This document shows positions 1-8,520 of a stretch of 64,000 nt of DNA, in pieces. Both the position numbers and the translations under genes were made by a program. The notes under the pieces are model-generated. The model searched no databases and had not been told where the DNA came from. It saw nothing but the letters and a program-made list of their open reading frames with translations. Source of the stretch: Streptomyces sp. CB00316 (lineage in GTDB: Bacteria; Actinomycetota; Actinomycetes; Streptomycetales; Streptomycetaceae); NCBI RefSeq assembly GCF_001905595.1, contig NZ_LIXI01000016.1:18993-82992 (forward strand), given 5' to 3'. Position 1 is the stretch's first letter, and each line of letters starts with the position of its first letter.

Positions 1-1
1 G

Positions 2-793
2 AGGGACGCCCGGTGGGACGCGCTGCTGGAACTGGTCGGCAAGCACGGCAGGGTGGAGGTCGAGGAGGCGGCGGCCGCGCTCGCCGTATCGGCCGCGACC
101 ATCCGCCGCGACCTGGACCAGCTCGCCGAACAGCACCTGCTCACCCGCACCCGGGGCGGAGCGGTCGCGCACGGCGTCTCGTACGAGCTGGCGCTCCGCT
201 ACAAGACCGGCCGCCACGCCCCCGAGAAGCAGGCCATCGGCCGCGCGGTCTCCGGCCTGGTCGCCGTCGGCGAGGTGGTCGGCCTGACCGGCGGTACGAC
301 GGTGACCGAGGTGGCCCGCGCGCTGGCGGTCCGCCCCGACATCGTCGGCGAGACCACGGTGGCGGGCGGGCAGCCGACGCTCACCGTCGTGACCAACGCG
401 CTGAACATCGCGAGCGAGCTGGCGATCCGGCCGCAGATCAAGATGGTCGTCACAGGCGGCGTGGCCCGACCGCAGTCGTACGAACTGACCGGCCCGCTGG
501 CCGTCGGCGTGATGAACGAGATCACGCTCGACGTCGCCGTCCTCGGGGTGAACGCCATCGACATCGAACGCGGCGCCTACGTCCACCACGAGGGAGAGGC
601 CGGCATCAACCGGCTCCTGGCCGAGCGGGCGCAGCGGGTGGTGGTCGCCGCCGACTCCTCGAAGATCGGCAAGCGGGCCTTCGCCCGGGTCTGCGATCTC
701 GGCCTGGTCGACGTGCTGGTCACCGACGCGCACATCACGGCGGAGGCGAAGGACCGGTTCGGCGAGGCGGGCGTCCAGGTCATCACGGTGTGA
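2..793 (+). CDS. DeoR/GlpR-family transcriptional regulator, 5' end missing
   Basis: The frame is open to the left edge, so the true start lies outside the window. An N-terminal winged helix-turn-helix of the DeoR type is read through (ARWDALLELVGKHG, then SAATIRRDLDQL as recognition helix). It is followed by the DeoR sensor domain, which normally binds a sugar phosphate; the GGTTVTEVARAL segment fits its phosphate-binding loop. Such proteins usually repress sugar or polyol catabolic genes, which would lie to the left. An internal GTG at 53 could be mistaken for a start but would cut off part of the DNA-binding domain. The family is clear; the effector cannot be told. Confidence 0.9.
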   Translation, partial: RDARWDALLELVGKHGRVEVEEAAAALAVSAATIRRDLDQLAEQHLLTRTRGGAVAHGVSYELALRYKTGRHAPEKQAIGRAVSGLVAVGEVVGLTGGTTVTEVARALAVRPDIVGETTVAGGQPTLTVVTNALNIASELAIRPQIKMVVTGGVARPQSYELTGPLAVGVMNEITLDVAVLGVNAIDIERGAYVHHEGEAGINRLLAERAQRVVVAADSSKIGKRAFARVCDLGLVDVLVTDAHITAEAKDRFGEAGVQVITV

Positions 794-861
794 GCGACTC
801 GATCCGGCCCTTCGCCGTGTCGTTGGTACGCCGAACGGGTGAGGGGCGAGAGGATTGCCCG

Positions 862-921
862 ATGAACAGTGAGCGCAGCCGGCGCGAATTCGACCGGCTT
901 GACGACGGGGTGGCCCTGTGA
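862..921 (+). CDS. Possible 19-codon leader ORF upstream of the SepF-like gene
   Basis: A short frame, MNSERSRREFDRLDDGVAL, begins at an ATG preceded by a purine-rich GAGAGGA about 8 bases upstream. Its TGA overlaps the GTG of the next gene (GTGA). The next gene has a poorer ribosome binding site of its own, so the leader could couple translation. It is in a different frame from the SepF-like gene, so it is not simply a longer start. No family is recognised and the peptide may be fortuitous. Confidence 0.35.
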   Translation: MNSERSRREFDRLDDGVAL

Positions 922-1322
922 GCAGGTACGACAGGTACGACAGATATGACGCCACCGACGAACAGTGGGAGGGGCTCGCCCAGGTCGTACCCCTGCGCGG
1001 CCGCGACGAGTGGCCGTCCCGGATCGACCACCGCACGGTTCCGGAGGAGCGGGCGGCCGAACAGCGCCGCCTGGTCGTGCTGCGGGTGCAGGTCTTCGCG
1101 GACGCCCGCGAGGTCGCGGAGTACCTGGTCGCCCAGGTTCCGGTCCTGCTCGACCTGACGGCGGCGGAGACGGACGTGGCCAAGCGGATCCTCGACTTCA
1201 GCAGCGGCGTGGTCTTCGGGCTCGGCAGCGGTATGCACCGCGTCGACCGGAACGTCTTCCTGCTGGCTCCGGAGGGCATGGAGGTCGAAGGGGTCACTCC
1301 GGCGGGGCTCGCCCAGTCGTAG
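918..1322 (+). CDS. SepF-like cell-division protein
   Basis: The 134-residue product carries a SepF domain over its C-terminal 85 residues: a first strand (VVLRVQVFADAREVAEYL), the central VPVLLDLTAAETDVAKRILDF helix region and the glycine turn FGLGSGMHRV. SepF binds the FtsZ C-terminus and tethers Z-rings to the membrane. The N-terminus is short and has an odd repeat (YDRYDRYD) where canonical SepF has an amphipathic membrane-targeting helix and a long acidic linker. The gene is away from any ftsZ/dcw cluster. This fits the extra SepF-like paralogs of Streptomyces (SflA/SflB type) rather than the main SepF. The GTG start overlaps the stop of the small upstream frame. Confidence 0.8.
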   Translation: MSRYDRYDRYDATDEQWEGLAQVVPLRGRDEWPSRIDHRTVPEERAAEQRRLVVLRVQVFADAREVAEYLVAQVPVLLDLTAAETDVAKRILDFSSGVVFGLGSGMHRVDRNVFLLAPEGMEVEGVTPAGLAQS

Positions 1323-1441
1323 TCCCCTCGTCCTCCCGCCCCTCCTCGTCGGCCTCGCCGCCGGACGCCTCGTCAGGGGCGTCCGGGGCGGCGTTGCCCG
1401 GGGCGGTGGTGTCCGGGGGCGACGGTGGTAGACCTGGGGCC

Positions 1442-1801
1442 GTGACAGAACTCGATGTGGCAGAACTCCAGCGACGTCTGGCCGCCTTCGCGGCGGCACG
1501 GGACTGGGGGCAGTACCACACCCCGAAGAACCTGGTGGCCGCTCTCAGCGTCGAGGCCTCCGAACTGGTCGAGATCTTCCAGTGGCTGACGCCCGAACAG
1601 TCCGCCCGGATCATGGACGATCCCGAAGCGGCCCACCGCGTGGCCGACGAGGTCGCCGACGTCCTCGCCTATCTCCTCCAGTTCTGCGAGGTGCTGGGCA
1701 TCGATCCGCTGCGGGCGCTGGCGGCCAAGATGGACCGGAACGAGAAGCGCTTCCCCGTCCCGAGCCTTCCGGAACCCCAGGATCGTCACTCTTCGGAGTG
1801 A
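1442..1801 (+). CDS. MazG-like nucleotide pyrophosphohydrolase
   Basis: A compact 119-residue single-domain protein of the all-alpha NTP pyrophosphatase superfamily. The metal-binding signature is visible: EASELVEIFQW in the first helix pair and DEVADVLAYLL in the second, giving the ExxE...ExxD pattern. The family hydrolyses (d)NTPs to monophosphates, often as pool sanitation. The size matches the short MazG-like group rather than the two-domain MazG of E. coli. The GTG start follows a spacer that also ends the previous gene's transcript region. The substrate cannot be read from sequence. Confidence 0.85.
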   Translation: MTELDVAELQRRLAAFAAARDWGQYHTPKNLVAALSVEASELVEIFQWLTPEQSARIMDDPEAAHRVADEVADVLAYLLQFCEVLGIDPLRALAAKMDRNEKRFPVPSLPEPQDRHSSE

Positions 1802-1925
1802 TCGGCTTATCCACAATCGATTTTGTGTCCACAGATTTCCGATTTCCTCTGGCCTTACGGTGCCATCTACCTCACTGTGGGTAATGAAAGAGGTGAGCGG
1901 GTTTTCGTGATGACGGGGGAAGCAC

Positions 1926-2426
1926 ATGGAAGCGGAGCGACTCATCGAGACGGGGCGGCGCGCGCTGGCCGAGAGCCGGGGCGCGCTGGACGTGATGGCG
2001 GAGGCCTGGCAGGCCCAGGCCCTCGCGCGGACGGTCGGCAGTCGGCTGGCCCTGTTCGGCCCGATGGAGTTACGGGGCGAGGCGCGGGCCCTCGGCGAGA
2101 TCGGCGGCGGGTGCGTGGCGCCGGACCACCCGGCGGTCCTGTCCCGGGGCACACGGGCGGCGCAGCTCTCCGGGATCGCCGATGTGCGGGCGGCTTTGAC
2201 GGGTCTGGCGCTGCTCCTCGGCGAGGCCGGGATCGCGCTGGTCTCGGTGGCCTGCGACACGGGGGAGGACGGGCTCTACTGGCAGTGCATCGAAGCCATG
2301 GACGCAGCCGACGAGTCCCTGGACCGGGTGCACGGGCTGCTGAGACGGCTGGCCGAGCGGGAGCGGGAGCACGACGGCCCCTACGGCGGGATACGGGGCC
2401 CCGCCCCCTCGGCGGCGGGGCCCTGA
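1926..2426 (+). CDS. Small helical protein of unknown function (Streptomyces-type)
   Basis: A 166-residue protein, predominantly alpha-helical, with no signal peptide or membrane segment. It looks like a short Streptomyces-restricted family (possibly the DUF6099 group, from memory and not verified). The start is preceded by GGGGGA with good spacing, and the 120 bases upstream are unusually AT-rich for this genome (TTATCCACAATCGATTTTG), probably the promoter. The C-terminal tail (GGIRGPAPSAAGP) is low complexity. No catalytic motif is visible and no function is proposed. Confidence 0.7.
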   Translation: MEAERLIETGRRALAESRGALDVMAEAWQAQALARTVGSRLALFGPMELRGEARALGEIGGGCVAPDHPAVLSRGTRAAQLSGIADVRAALTGLALLLGEAGIALVSVACDTGEDGLYWQCIEAMDAADESLDRVHGLLRRLAEREREHDGPYGGIRGPAPSAAGP

Positions 2427-2460
2427 GGAAGAGGCGCCGCCGAAGGGGCAGGATGGGGGC

Positions 2461-3384
2461 ATGGATCTTCGAATCTTCACCGAGCCCCAGCAAGGGGCCG
2501 ACTACGACACCCTGCTCACCGTCGCCAAGGCCACCGAGGACCTCGGCTTCGACGCCTTCTACCGCTCGGACCACTACCTCCGCATGGGCTCCGGCGACGG
2601 CCTGCCCGGCCCGACCGACGCCTGGATCACCCTGGCCGGCCTCGCCCGCGAGACCAAGCGGATCCGGCTCGGCACACTGATGACGGCGGGCACGTTCCGG
2701 CTGCCCGGCGTGCTCGCCATCCAGGTGGCCCAGGTCGACCGGATGTCCGGCGGCCGGGTGGAACTGGGCCTGGGAGCCGGCTGGTTCGAGGAGGAGCACA
2801 AGGCCTACGGCATCCCCTTCCCGAAGGAGAAGTTCGGCCGGCTGGAGGAACAGCTGGCGATCGTCACCGGTCTGTGGGCGACGGAGGTCGGCAAGACCTT
2901 CAGCTACGACGGCACCTATTACCAGCTCACCGACTCGCCCGCGCTGCCGAAGCCGGCCCAGGCCAAGGTGCCCGTCCTGATCGGCGGCCACGGCGCGACC
3001 CGCACCCCGCGCCTCGCCGCGCAGTACGCGGACGAGTTCAACATCCCCTTCGCGTCGCTGGAGGACAGCGAGAAGCAGTTCGGCCGGGTCAGGGCAGCGG
3101 CGAAGGCGTTCGGGCGCGACCCGGACGACCTGGTGTACTCCAACGCCCTGGTCGTCTGCACCGGCAAGGACGACGCGGAGGTGGCCCGGCGGGCGGCGGC
3201 CATCGGCCGGGAGGTGGAGGAGCTGAAGGCCAACGGGCTGGCCGGCTCGCCCGCCGAGGTGGTCGACAAGATCGGCCGGTACGCGGCGATCGGCTCGTCC
3301 CGGATCTACCTCCAGGTCCTCGACCTGGGCGACCTGGACCATCTGGAACTGATCTCCTCGCAGATCCAGTCCCAGCTGACCTGA
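2461..3384 (+). CDS. F420-dependent LLM-class oxidoreductase
   Basis: The 307-residue protein has the luciferase-like TIM-barrel fold: MDLRIFTEPQ start, ATEDLGFDAFYRSDHYL (second strand-helix with the Asp-His pair typical of this group), IRLGTLMTAGTFRLPGVLA, the GRVELGLGAGWFEEEHKAYG segment and the late VPVLIGGHG loop. Members use reduced coenzyme F420 or FMN to act on diverse small molecules. Actinobacterial genomes hold many paralogs, so the substrate is unknown. The ATG is preceded by AGGATGGGGGC. It precedes the homocysteine methyltransferase gene by about 40 bases and may be co-transcribed with it. Confidence 0.88.
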   Translation: MDLRIFTEPQQGADYDTLLTVAKATEDLGFDAFYRSDHYLRMGSGDGLPGPTDAWITLAGLARETKRIRLGTLMTAGTFRLPGVLAIQVAQVDRMSGGRVELGLGAGWFEEEHKAYGIPFPKEKFGRLEEQLAIVTGLWATEVGKTFSYDGTYYQLTDSPALPKPAQAKVPVLIGGHGATRTPRLAAQYADEFNIPFASLEDSEKQFGRVRAAAKAFGRDPDDLVYSNALVVCTGKDDAEVARRAAAIGREVEELKANGLAGSPAEVVDKIGRYAAIGSSRIYLQVLDLGDLDHLELISSQIQSQLT

Positions 3385-3425
3385 CCCGCATGTCCCACCG
3401 GGAGACGGACGAGGAGGAGATGGCC

Positions 3426-4343
3426 GTGAACTTGGGCCGTACGCTCACCGAAGCGCTGGTGGAAGGGCCCGTCCTGCTGGACGGTGGCCTCTCCAACCAG
3501 CTGGAAGCACAGGGGTGCGACCTCTCCGACGTGCTCTGGTCGGCCCGGCTGCTGGCCGACGCGCCGGAGCAGGTCGAGGCAGCCCACCTGGCGTATCTGC
3601 GCGCCGGAGCACAGGTGCTCATCACGGCCAGCTACCAGGCCACGTTCGAAGGGTTCGGGCGCCACGGGATCGGTCCGGAACGGACCGGGGCGCTCCTCGC
3701 CCGCAGTGTGGAGCTGGCCCGGCGGGCGGCCGGGTCGGCCCGCCGGGCCGACCCGGAGCGGGAGGTCTGGGTCGCCGCCTCGGTCGGTCCGTACGGGGCG
3801 ATGCTCGCGGACGGCAGCGAGTACCGGGGCCGGTACGGGCTCACCGCCTCGGAGCTGGAGCGCTTCCACCGCCCCCGGGTGGCGGCGCTCGCGGAGGCGG
3901 GGCCCGACGTGCTGGCGCTGGAGACGGTGCCCGACGTGGACGAGGCCGAGGCGTTGGTGCGGGTGGCCGAAGAGACCGGGCTGCCGATCTGGCTCTCGTA
4001 CAGCGTGGCGGGCGGGCGGACCCGGGCCGGACAGTCCCTGGAGGAGGCGTTCGCGGTGGCCGCCGGGCGGGAGAGGGTGGTGGCCGTCGGGGTCAACTGC
4101 TGCGACCCGGCCGAGGCGGAGGAAGCGGTGCGGGTCGCGGTGGAGGTCACGGGCAAGCCGGCCGTGGTCTACCCGAACAGCGGGGAGGACTGGGACGCGG
4201 AGGGGAGGGGGTGGACCGGGGCGAGCACCTTCGACCCGGGGCGGGTGCGAGCCTGGACGGGGGCCGGGGCGCGGCTGGTCGGCGGTTGCTGCCGGGTGGG
4301 GCCGGACCGGATCAAGGAGCTGGCGGGCTTGCTGGGGCCCTGA
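3426..4343 (+). CDS. mmuM: Homocysteine S-methyltransferase (MmuM type)
   Basis: This protein transfers a methyl group, usually from S-methylmethionine or SAM, to homocysteine to make methionine. It is a roughly 305-residue pterin-independent member of the homocysteine S-methyltransferase barrel family. Zinc ligands are visible: the Cys of GVNCC and the Cys pair of LVGGCCRVGPD near the C-terminus. The LDGGLSNQLE start and ITASYQATFEGF block are typical. The GTG at 3426 is preferred because AGGAGG lies 8 bases before it. In-frame ATGs at 3420 and 3390 are alternatives, the former sitting only 2 bases after the same Shine-Dalgarno. Confidence 0.9.
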   Translation: MNLGRTLTEALVEGPVLLDGGLSNQLEAQGCDLSDVLWSARLLADAPEQVEAAHLAYLRAGAQVLITASYQATFEGFGRHGIGPERTGALLARSVELARRAAGSARRADPEREVWVAASVGPYGAMLADGSEYRGRYGLTASELERFHRPRVAALAEAGPDVLALETVPDVDEAEALVRVAEETGLPIWLSYSVAGGRTRAGQSLEEAFAVAAGRERVVAVGVNCCDPAEAEEAVRVAVEVTGKPAVVYPNSGEDWDAEGRGWTGASTFDPGRVRAWTGAGARLVGGCCRVGPDRIKELAGLLGP

Positions 4344-4366
4344 AATTGCCTGGTGAGGGGCGCGGG

Positions 4367-5878
4367 ATGGGGACCATACTCGGACAGGTGTTCCTGACGA
4401 TCAGTACGACCGGCACCCTTGAACGTCCCGCCACGGACCTCGGCTTCCTGCTGCACAAGCATCCCGACCGGGCGCAGGCGTTCTCCACCTCGTACGGCAC
4501 CGCGCACGTCTTCTACCCCGAGGCGTCCGCCGTGCGCTGCACGGCCGCACTCCTGCTGGAGGTGGATCCGGTGGCGCTGGTGCGGCGCGGCAAGGGCAAG
4601 GGCCGGGGCGGTGCGCCCGACGCGGCGCTCGCGCAGTACGTCAACGACCGCCCCTACGCGGCCTCCTCGCTGCTCTCGGTCGCCCTCGCCGCGGTCTTCA
4701 AGTCCGCGCTGGGCGGTGTCTGCCGCGCCCTGCCCGAGCGGGCCGGGGCTCCGCTGCCCCTGCGGATCGAGGTGCCCGCGCTCCCCGCCCGGGGCGGTGC
4801 GGAGCTGGTGCGCAAGCTGTTCGTGCCGCTCGGCTGGGAGCGGGTCGAGGTGGCGGAGGTGGCGCTGGACGAGCAGTTCCCCGAGTGGGGCGCGTCACGC
4901 TACGTACGCCTGGTGCTGGAGGGGGAGTTGCGGCTCGCCGACGCCCTGCGCCAGCTCTACATCCTGCTGCCGGTCCTCGACGACGCCAAGCACTACTGGG
5001 TCGCGCCCGACGAGGTGGACAAGCTGCTGCGGGCCGGTGTGGGCTGGCTGGCCGACCACCCGGAGCGCCCCCTCATCACCCGGCGCTACCTCTCCCACCG
5101 CTGGGGGCTGACCCGCCAGGCGGACCAGGCCCTGGAGCTGGTCCGGCTCGCGGAGTCGGACGACCTCGACGTGGACAGCGTCGACAACGCGGTGGACGAG
5201 AGAACCGACACCGAGGAGAAGCCGGTTCCGCTAGCCGAACACCGGCGCACCGCGATCCTCGAAGCGCTGCGCGGAGCCGGTGCCCACCGGGTCCTCGACC
5301 TGGGCTGCGGCCAGGGCCAGTTGGTGCAGGCGCTCCTCAAGGACGCGCGCTTCACCGAGATCGTCGGCGTCGACGTGTCGATGCGCGCCCTCACCATCGC
5401 CTCCCGCCGGCTGAAGCCGGACCGGATGGGGGAGCGCCAGGCCGGCCGGGTCACCCTCCGGCAGGGCTCCCTCACCTACACGGACAAGCGGCTCAAGGGG
5501 TACGACGCGGCCGTGCTCAGCGAGGTCATCGAGCACCTGGACCTGGACCGGCTCCCCGCGCTGGAGTACGCGGTCTTCGGTTCGGCGCGGCCGGACACGG
5601 TGCTCGTGACCACGCCGAACGTGGAGTACAACGTCCGCTGGGAGAGCCTCCCGGCCGGGCATGTGCGCCACGGGGACCACCGCTTCGAGTGGACGAGGGC
5701 CGAGTTCCGGGAGTGGTCCGGGAAGGTGGCCGAACGCCACGGGTACACCGTCGCGCATCTGCCTGTCGGACCGGACGACCCCGAGGTCGGCCCGCCCACC
5801 CAGCTGGCCGTCTTCACCCTGAGCACGGACAACACCGAGAACAAGCCCGAGAAGAAGAAGGAGGCGGAAGCCGCATGA
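4367..5878 (+). CDS. hen1: Hen1: 3'-terminal RNA ribose 2'-O-methyltransferase
   Basis: Bacterial Hen1 methylates the 2'-OH at the 3' end of a cleaved RNA before ligation, protecting the repaired site from being cut again. The 503-residue protein has the bacterial N-terminal region that contacts Pnkp (about residues 1-270, starting FLTISTTGTLERPATDLGFL) and a C-terminal SAM methyltransferase: VLDLGCGQGQL near residue 309, the metal-binding EVIEH near 384 and the GDHRFEWTR histidine near 437. GAGGGG lies 6 bases before the ATG; a GTG at 4388 (giving MFLTIS...) matches the usual family start and is an alternative. Its stop overlaps the next start (ATGA), so the two repair enzymes are translationally coupled. 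Confidence 0.93.
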   Translation: MGTILGQVFLTISTTGTLERPATDLGFLLHKHPDRAQAFSTSYGTAHVFYPEASAVRCTAALLLEVDPVALVRRGKGKGRGGAPDAALAQYVNDRPYAASSLLSVALAAVFKSALGGVCRALPERAGAPLPLRIEVPALPARGGAELVRKLFVPLGWERVEVAEVALDEQFPEWGASRYVRLVLEGELRLADALRQLYILLPVLDDAKHYWVAPDEVDKLLRAGVGWLADHPERPLITRRYLSHRWGLTRQADQALELVRLAESDDLDVDSVDNAVDERTDTEEKPVPLAEHRRTAILEALRGAGAHRVLDLGCGQGQLVQALLKDARFTEIVGVDVSMRALTIASRRLKPDRMGERQAGRVTLRQGSLTYTDKRLKGYDAAVLSEVIEHLDLDRLPALEYAVFGSARPDTVLVTTPNVEYNVRWESLPAGHVRHGDHRFEWTRAEFREWSGKVAERHGYTVAHLPVGPDDPEVGPPTQLAVFTLSTDNTENKPEKKKEAEAA

Positions 5879-8457
5879 CGAACAACCACGACACCGACGA
5901 CACCGACACCACCACCGGCACCGCCGCCCGCGCCCTGCCGGTGACCGACCTCTCCCTCGTCGTCCTCATCGGCGCCAGCGGATCGGGCAAGTCCACCTTC
6001 GCCCGCAAGCACTTCAAGCCCACCGAGATCGTCTCCTCGGACGTCTGCCGCGGCCTCGTCGCCGACGACGAGAACGACCAGAGCGCCAGCGGCGACGCCT
6101 TCGACCTGCTCCATTACATCGCCGGCAAGCGCCTGGCCGCCGGGCGGCTCACGGTCGTCGACGCCACCAGCGTCCAGTCCGAGAGCCGCAAGCAGCTCGT
6201 CCGGCTGGCCCGCGAGCACGATGTGCTGCCCATCGCCATCGTGCTGGACCTCCCCGAGGAGGTCTGCGCCGCCCGCAACGCCCTCCGCCCCGACCGCGCC
6301 TCCATGCCCCGCCATGTCATCCAGCGCCACCGCCGCGAGCTGCGCCGCTCGCTGCGCGGCCTGGAGCGCGAGGGCTTCCGCAAGGTGCACATCCTGCGCA
6401 CCGAGGAGGAGGCCGAGAACGCCGAAGTGGTGCTGGAGCGCCGGTACAACGACCTGCGCCACGTCACCGGCCCGTTCGACATCATCGGCGACATCCACGG
6501 CTGCCGCTCCGAGCTGGACACCCTGCTCGGCAAGCTGGGTTACGTGGACGGCGCCCACCCCGAAGGGCGTACGGCCGTCTTCGTCGGCGACCTCGTCGAC
6601 CGGGGACCCGACAGCCCGGGTGTGCTGCGCCGCGTCATGTCCATGGTCGCTGCGGGCCACGCCCTCTGCGTGCCCGGCAACCACGAGAACAAGCTCGGCC
6701 GCTATCTGGCGGGCCGCAGGGTCCAGCAGACCCACGGCCTCGCCGAGACGATCGAGCAGCTGGAGCGCGAGGACGCCGAGCACCCCGAGTTCCGGCAGCA
6801 GGTAAGGGAGTTCATCGACTCACTGGTCAGCCACTACGTGCTGGACGGCGGCAACCTGGTGGTCGCTCACGCCGGACTGCCCGAGAAGTACCACGGCCGC
6901 AATTCGGGCCGGGTCCGCTCGCACGCGCTGTACGGGGACACCACCGGCGAGACCGACGAGTTCGGCCTGCCCGTGCGTTACCCGTGGGCCGAGGAGTACC
7001 GGGGCCGGGCCGCCGTCGTCTACGGCCACACCCCCGTGCCCGCCACCTCCTGGATCAACAACACCATCTGCCTGGACACCGGCGTGGTCTTCGGCGGGAA
7101 GATGACCGCGCTGCGCTGGCCGGAGCGCGAACTCGTCGACGTACCGGCCGAGAAGGTCTGGTACGAGCCCACCAGGCCGCTGACCACCGAGGCGCCCGGG
7201 GGCCGGGAGGGCAGGCCGCTGGACCTCGCCGATGTCCAGGGCCGCCGGGTCGTGGAGACCCGGCACATGGGCCGCGTCGCCGTGCGCGAGGAGAACGCGG
7301 CGGCCGCGCTCGAAGTGATGAGCCGGTTCGCCGTCGACCCGCAGCTCCTCGCCTATCTCCCGCCGACCATGGCGCCCACGGCCACCTCCCGGGAGGAGGG
7401 CTTCCTGGAGCACCCGGCCGAGGCGTTCGCGCAGTACCGCGCGGACGGCGTGCAGCGGGTGGTGTGCGAGGAGAAGCACATGGGCTCCCGGGCCGTCGCT
7501 CTCGTCTGCAAGGACGCGGAGGCCGCCACCGCCCGGTTCGGCACGGACGGCCCGACCGGCGCCCTCCACACCCGCACCGGCCGGCCCTTCCTCGACGACC
7601 GGGCCCTGACCGAGGTGATCCTCGGCCGGCTGCGTACGGCTGTCACGGCGGCCGGGCTCTGGGAGGAGTGGGACACCGACTGGGTGCTGCTCGACGCCGA
7701 GCTGATGCCGTGGTCCCTCAAGGCCGGCGGACTGCTGCGCTCGCAGTACGCCGCGGTCGGCGCGGCCTCCGGCGCGGCGTTCCCCTCCGCCCTCGCCGCC
7801 CTGGGGACGGCCGCCGCCCGTGGCGTCGACCTCGGCGACCTCACCGGGCGGCAGCGGGGCCGGGCCGAGGACACGGCCGCGTTCACCGAGGCCTACCGGC
7901 GCTACTGCTGGTCCACCGAGGGGCTGGACGGGGTGCGTCTCGCGCCGTTCCAGATCCTCGCCGTCCAGGGCCGCTCGCTCGCGGCCGTTCCGCACGACGA
8001 GCAGCTGGCCTGGCTGGACCGCCTCGTCGAGCACGACCCGACCGGGCTGCTCCAGGTCACCCGTCGGCTCGTCGTGGACCCCGCCGACGAGGCGTCCGTC
8101 CGCGCCGGCACCGACTGGTGGCTGGAGATGACCGGGCGCGGCGGCGAGGGCATGGTCGTCAAGCCGCTCGGCGCCCTCGTCCGGGACGCCAGGGGCCGCC
8201 TGGTCCAGCCGGGCGTCAAGGTGCGCGGCCGGGAGTATCTGCGCATCGTCTACGGCCCCGAGTACACCCGCCCGGAGAACCTGGAGCGCCTGCGCTCCCG
8301 CTTCCTCGGCCACAAGCGCTCGCTCGCGCTGCGGGAGTACGCGCTCGGTCTGGAGGCGCTGGACCGGCTGGCGGACGGCGAGCCGCTGTGGCGGGTCCAC
8401 GAGGCGGTCTTCGCCGTCCTGGCCCTGGAGTCGGAGCCGGTGGACCCCCGGCTCTGA
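5875..8457 (+). CDS. pnkp: Pnkp: polynucleotide kinase-phosphatase-ligase for RNA repair
   Basis: The 860-residue three-module protein heals and seals broken RNA. Module 1 is a 5'-kinase with P-loop GASGSGKST near residue 35. Module 2 is a metallophosphatase (DIIGDIHG near 202, GDLVDRG near 238, GNHENK near 269) that removes 2',3'-cyclic or 3' phosphates. Module 3 is a ligase-like adenylyltransferase with nucleophile motif EEKHMGSR near 535, GGEGMVVKP near 757 and the late K of PGVKVRGREY. In studied homologs the adenylyltransferase seals RNA only together with Hen1, encoded immediately upstream. Length and domain order match the bacterial family. A Thr/Asp-rich linker (TDDTDTTTGT) forms the N-terminus. 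Confidence 0.95.
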   Translation: MTNNHDTDDTDTTTGTAARALPVTDLSLVVLIGASGSGKSTFARKHFKPTEIVSSDVCRGLVADDENDQSASGDAFDLLHYIAGKRLAAGRLTVVDATSVQSESRKQLVRLAREHDVLPIAIVLDLPEEVCAARNALRPDRASMPRHVIQRHRRELRRSLRGLEREGFRKVHILRTEEEAENAEVVLERRYNDLRHVTGPFDIIGDIHGCRSELDTLLGKLGYVDGAHPEGRTAVFVGDLVDRGPDSPGVLRRVMSMVAAGHALCVPGNHENKLGRYLAGRRVQQTHGLAETIEQLEREDAEHPEFRQQVREFIDSLVSHYVLDGGNLVVAHAGLPEKYHGRNSGRVRSHALYGDTTGETDEFGLPVRYPWAEEYRGRAAVVYGHTPVPATSWINNTICLDTGVVFGGKMTALRWPERELVDVPAEKVWYEPTRPLTTEAPGGREGRPLDLADVQGRRVVETRHMGRVAVREENAAAALEVMSRFAVDPQLLAYLPPTMAPTATSREEGFLEHPAEAFAQYRADGVQRVVCEEKHMGSRAVALVCKDAEAATARFGTDGPTGALHTRTGRPFLDDRALTEVILGRLRTAVTAAGLWEEWDTDWVLLDAELMPWSLKAGGLLRSQYAAVGAASGAAFPSALAALGTAAARGVDLGDLTGRQRGRAEDTAAFTEAYRRYCWSTEGLDGVRLAPFQILAVQGRSLAAVPHDEQLAWLDRLVEHDPTGLLQVTRRLVVDPADEASVRAGTDWWLEMTGRGGEGMVVKPLGALVRDARGRLVQPGVKVRGREYLRIVYGPEYTRPENLERLRSRFLGHKRSLALREYALGLEALDRLADGEPLWRVHEAVFAVLALESEPVDPRL

Positions 8458-8520
8458 GACCGGACCGAACCGTGGGCGATTCGCGGGGTGAACGGTGCTC
8501 CGCCCGGTGAGGATGAGGAC

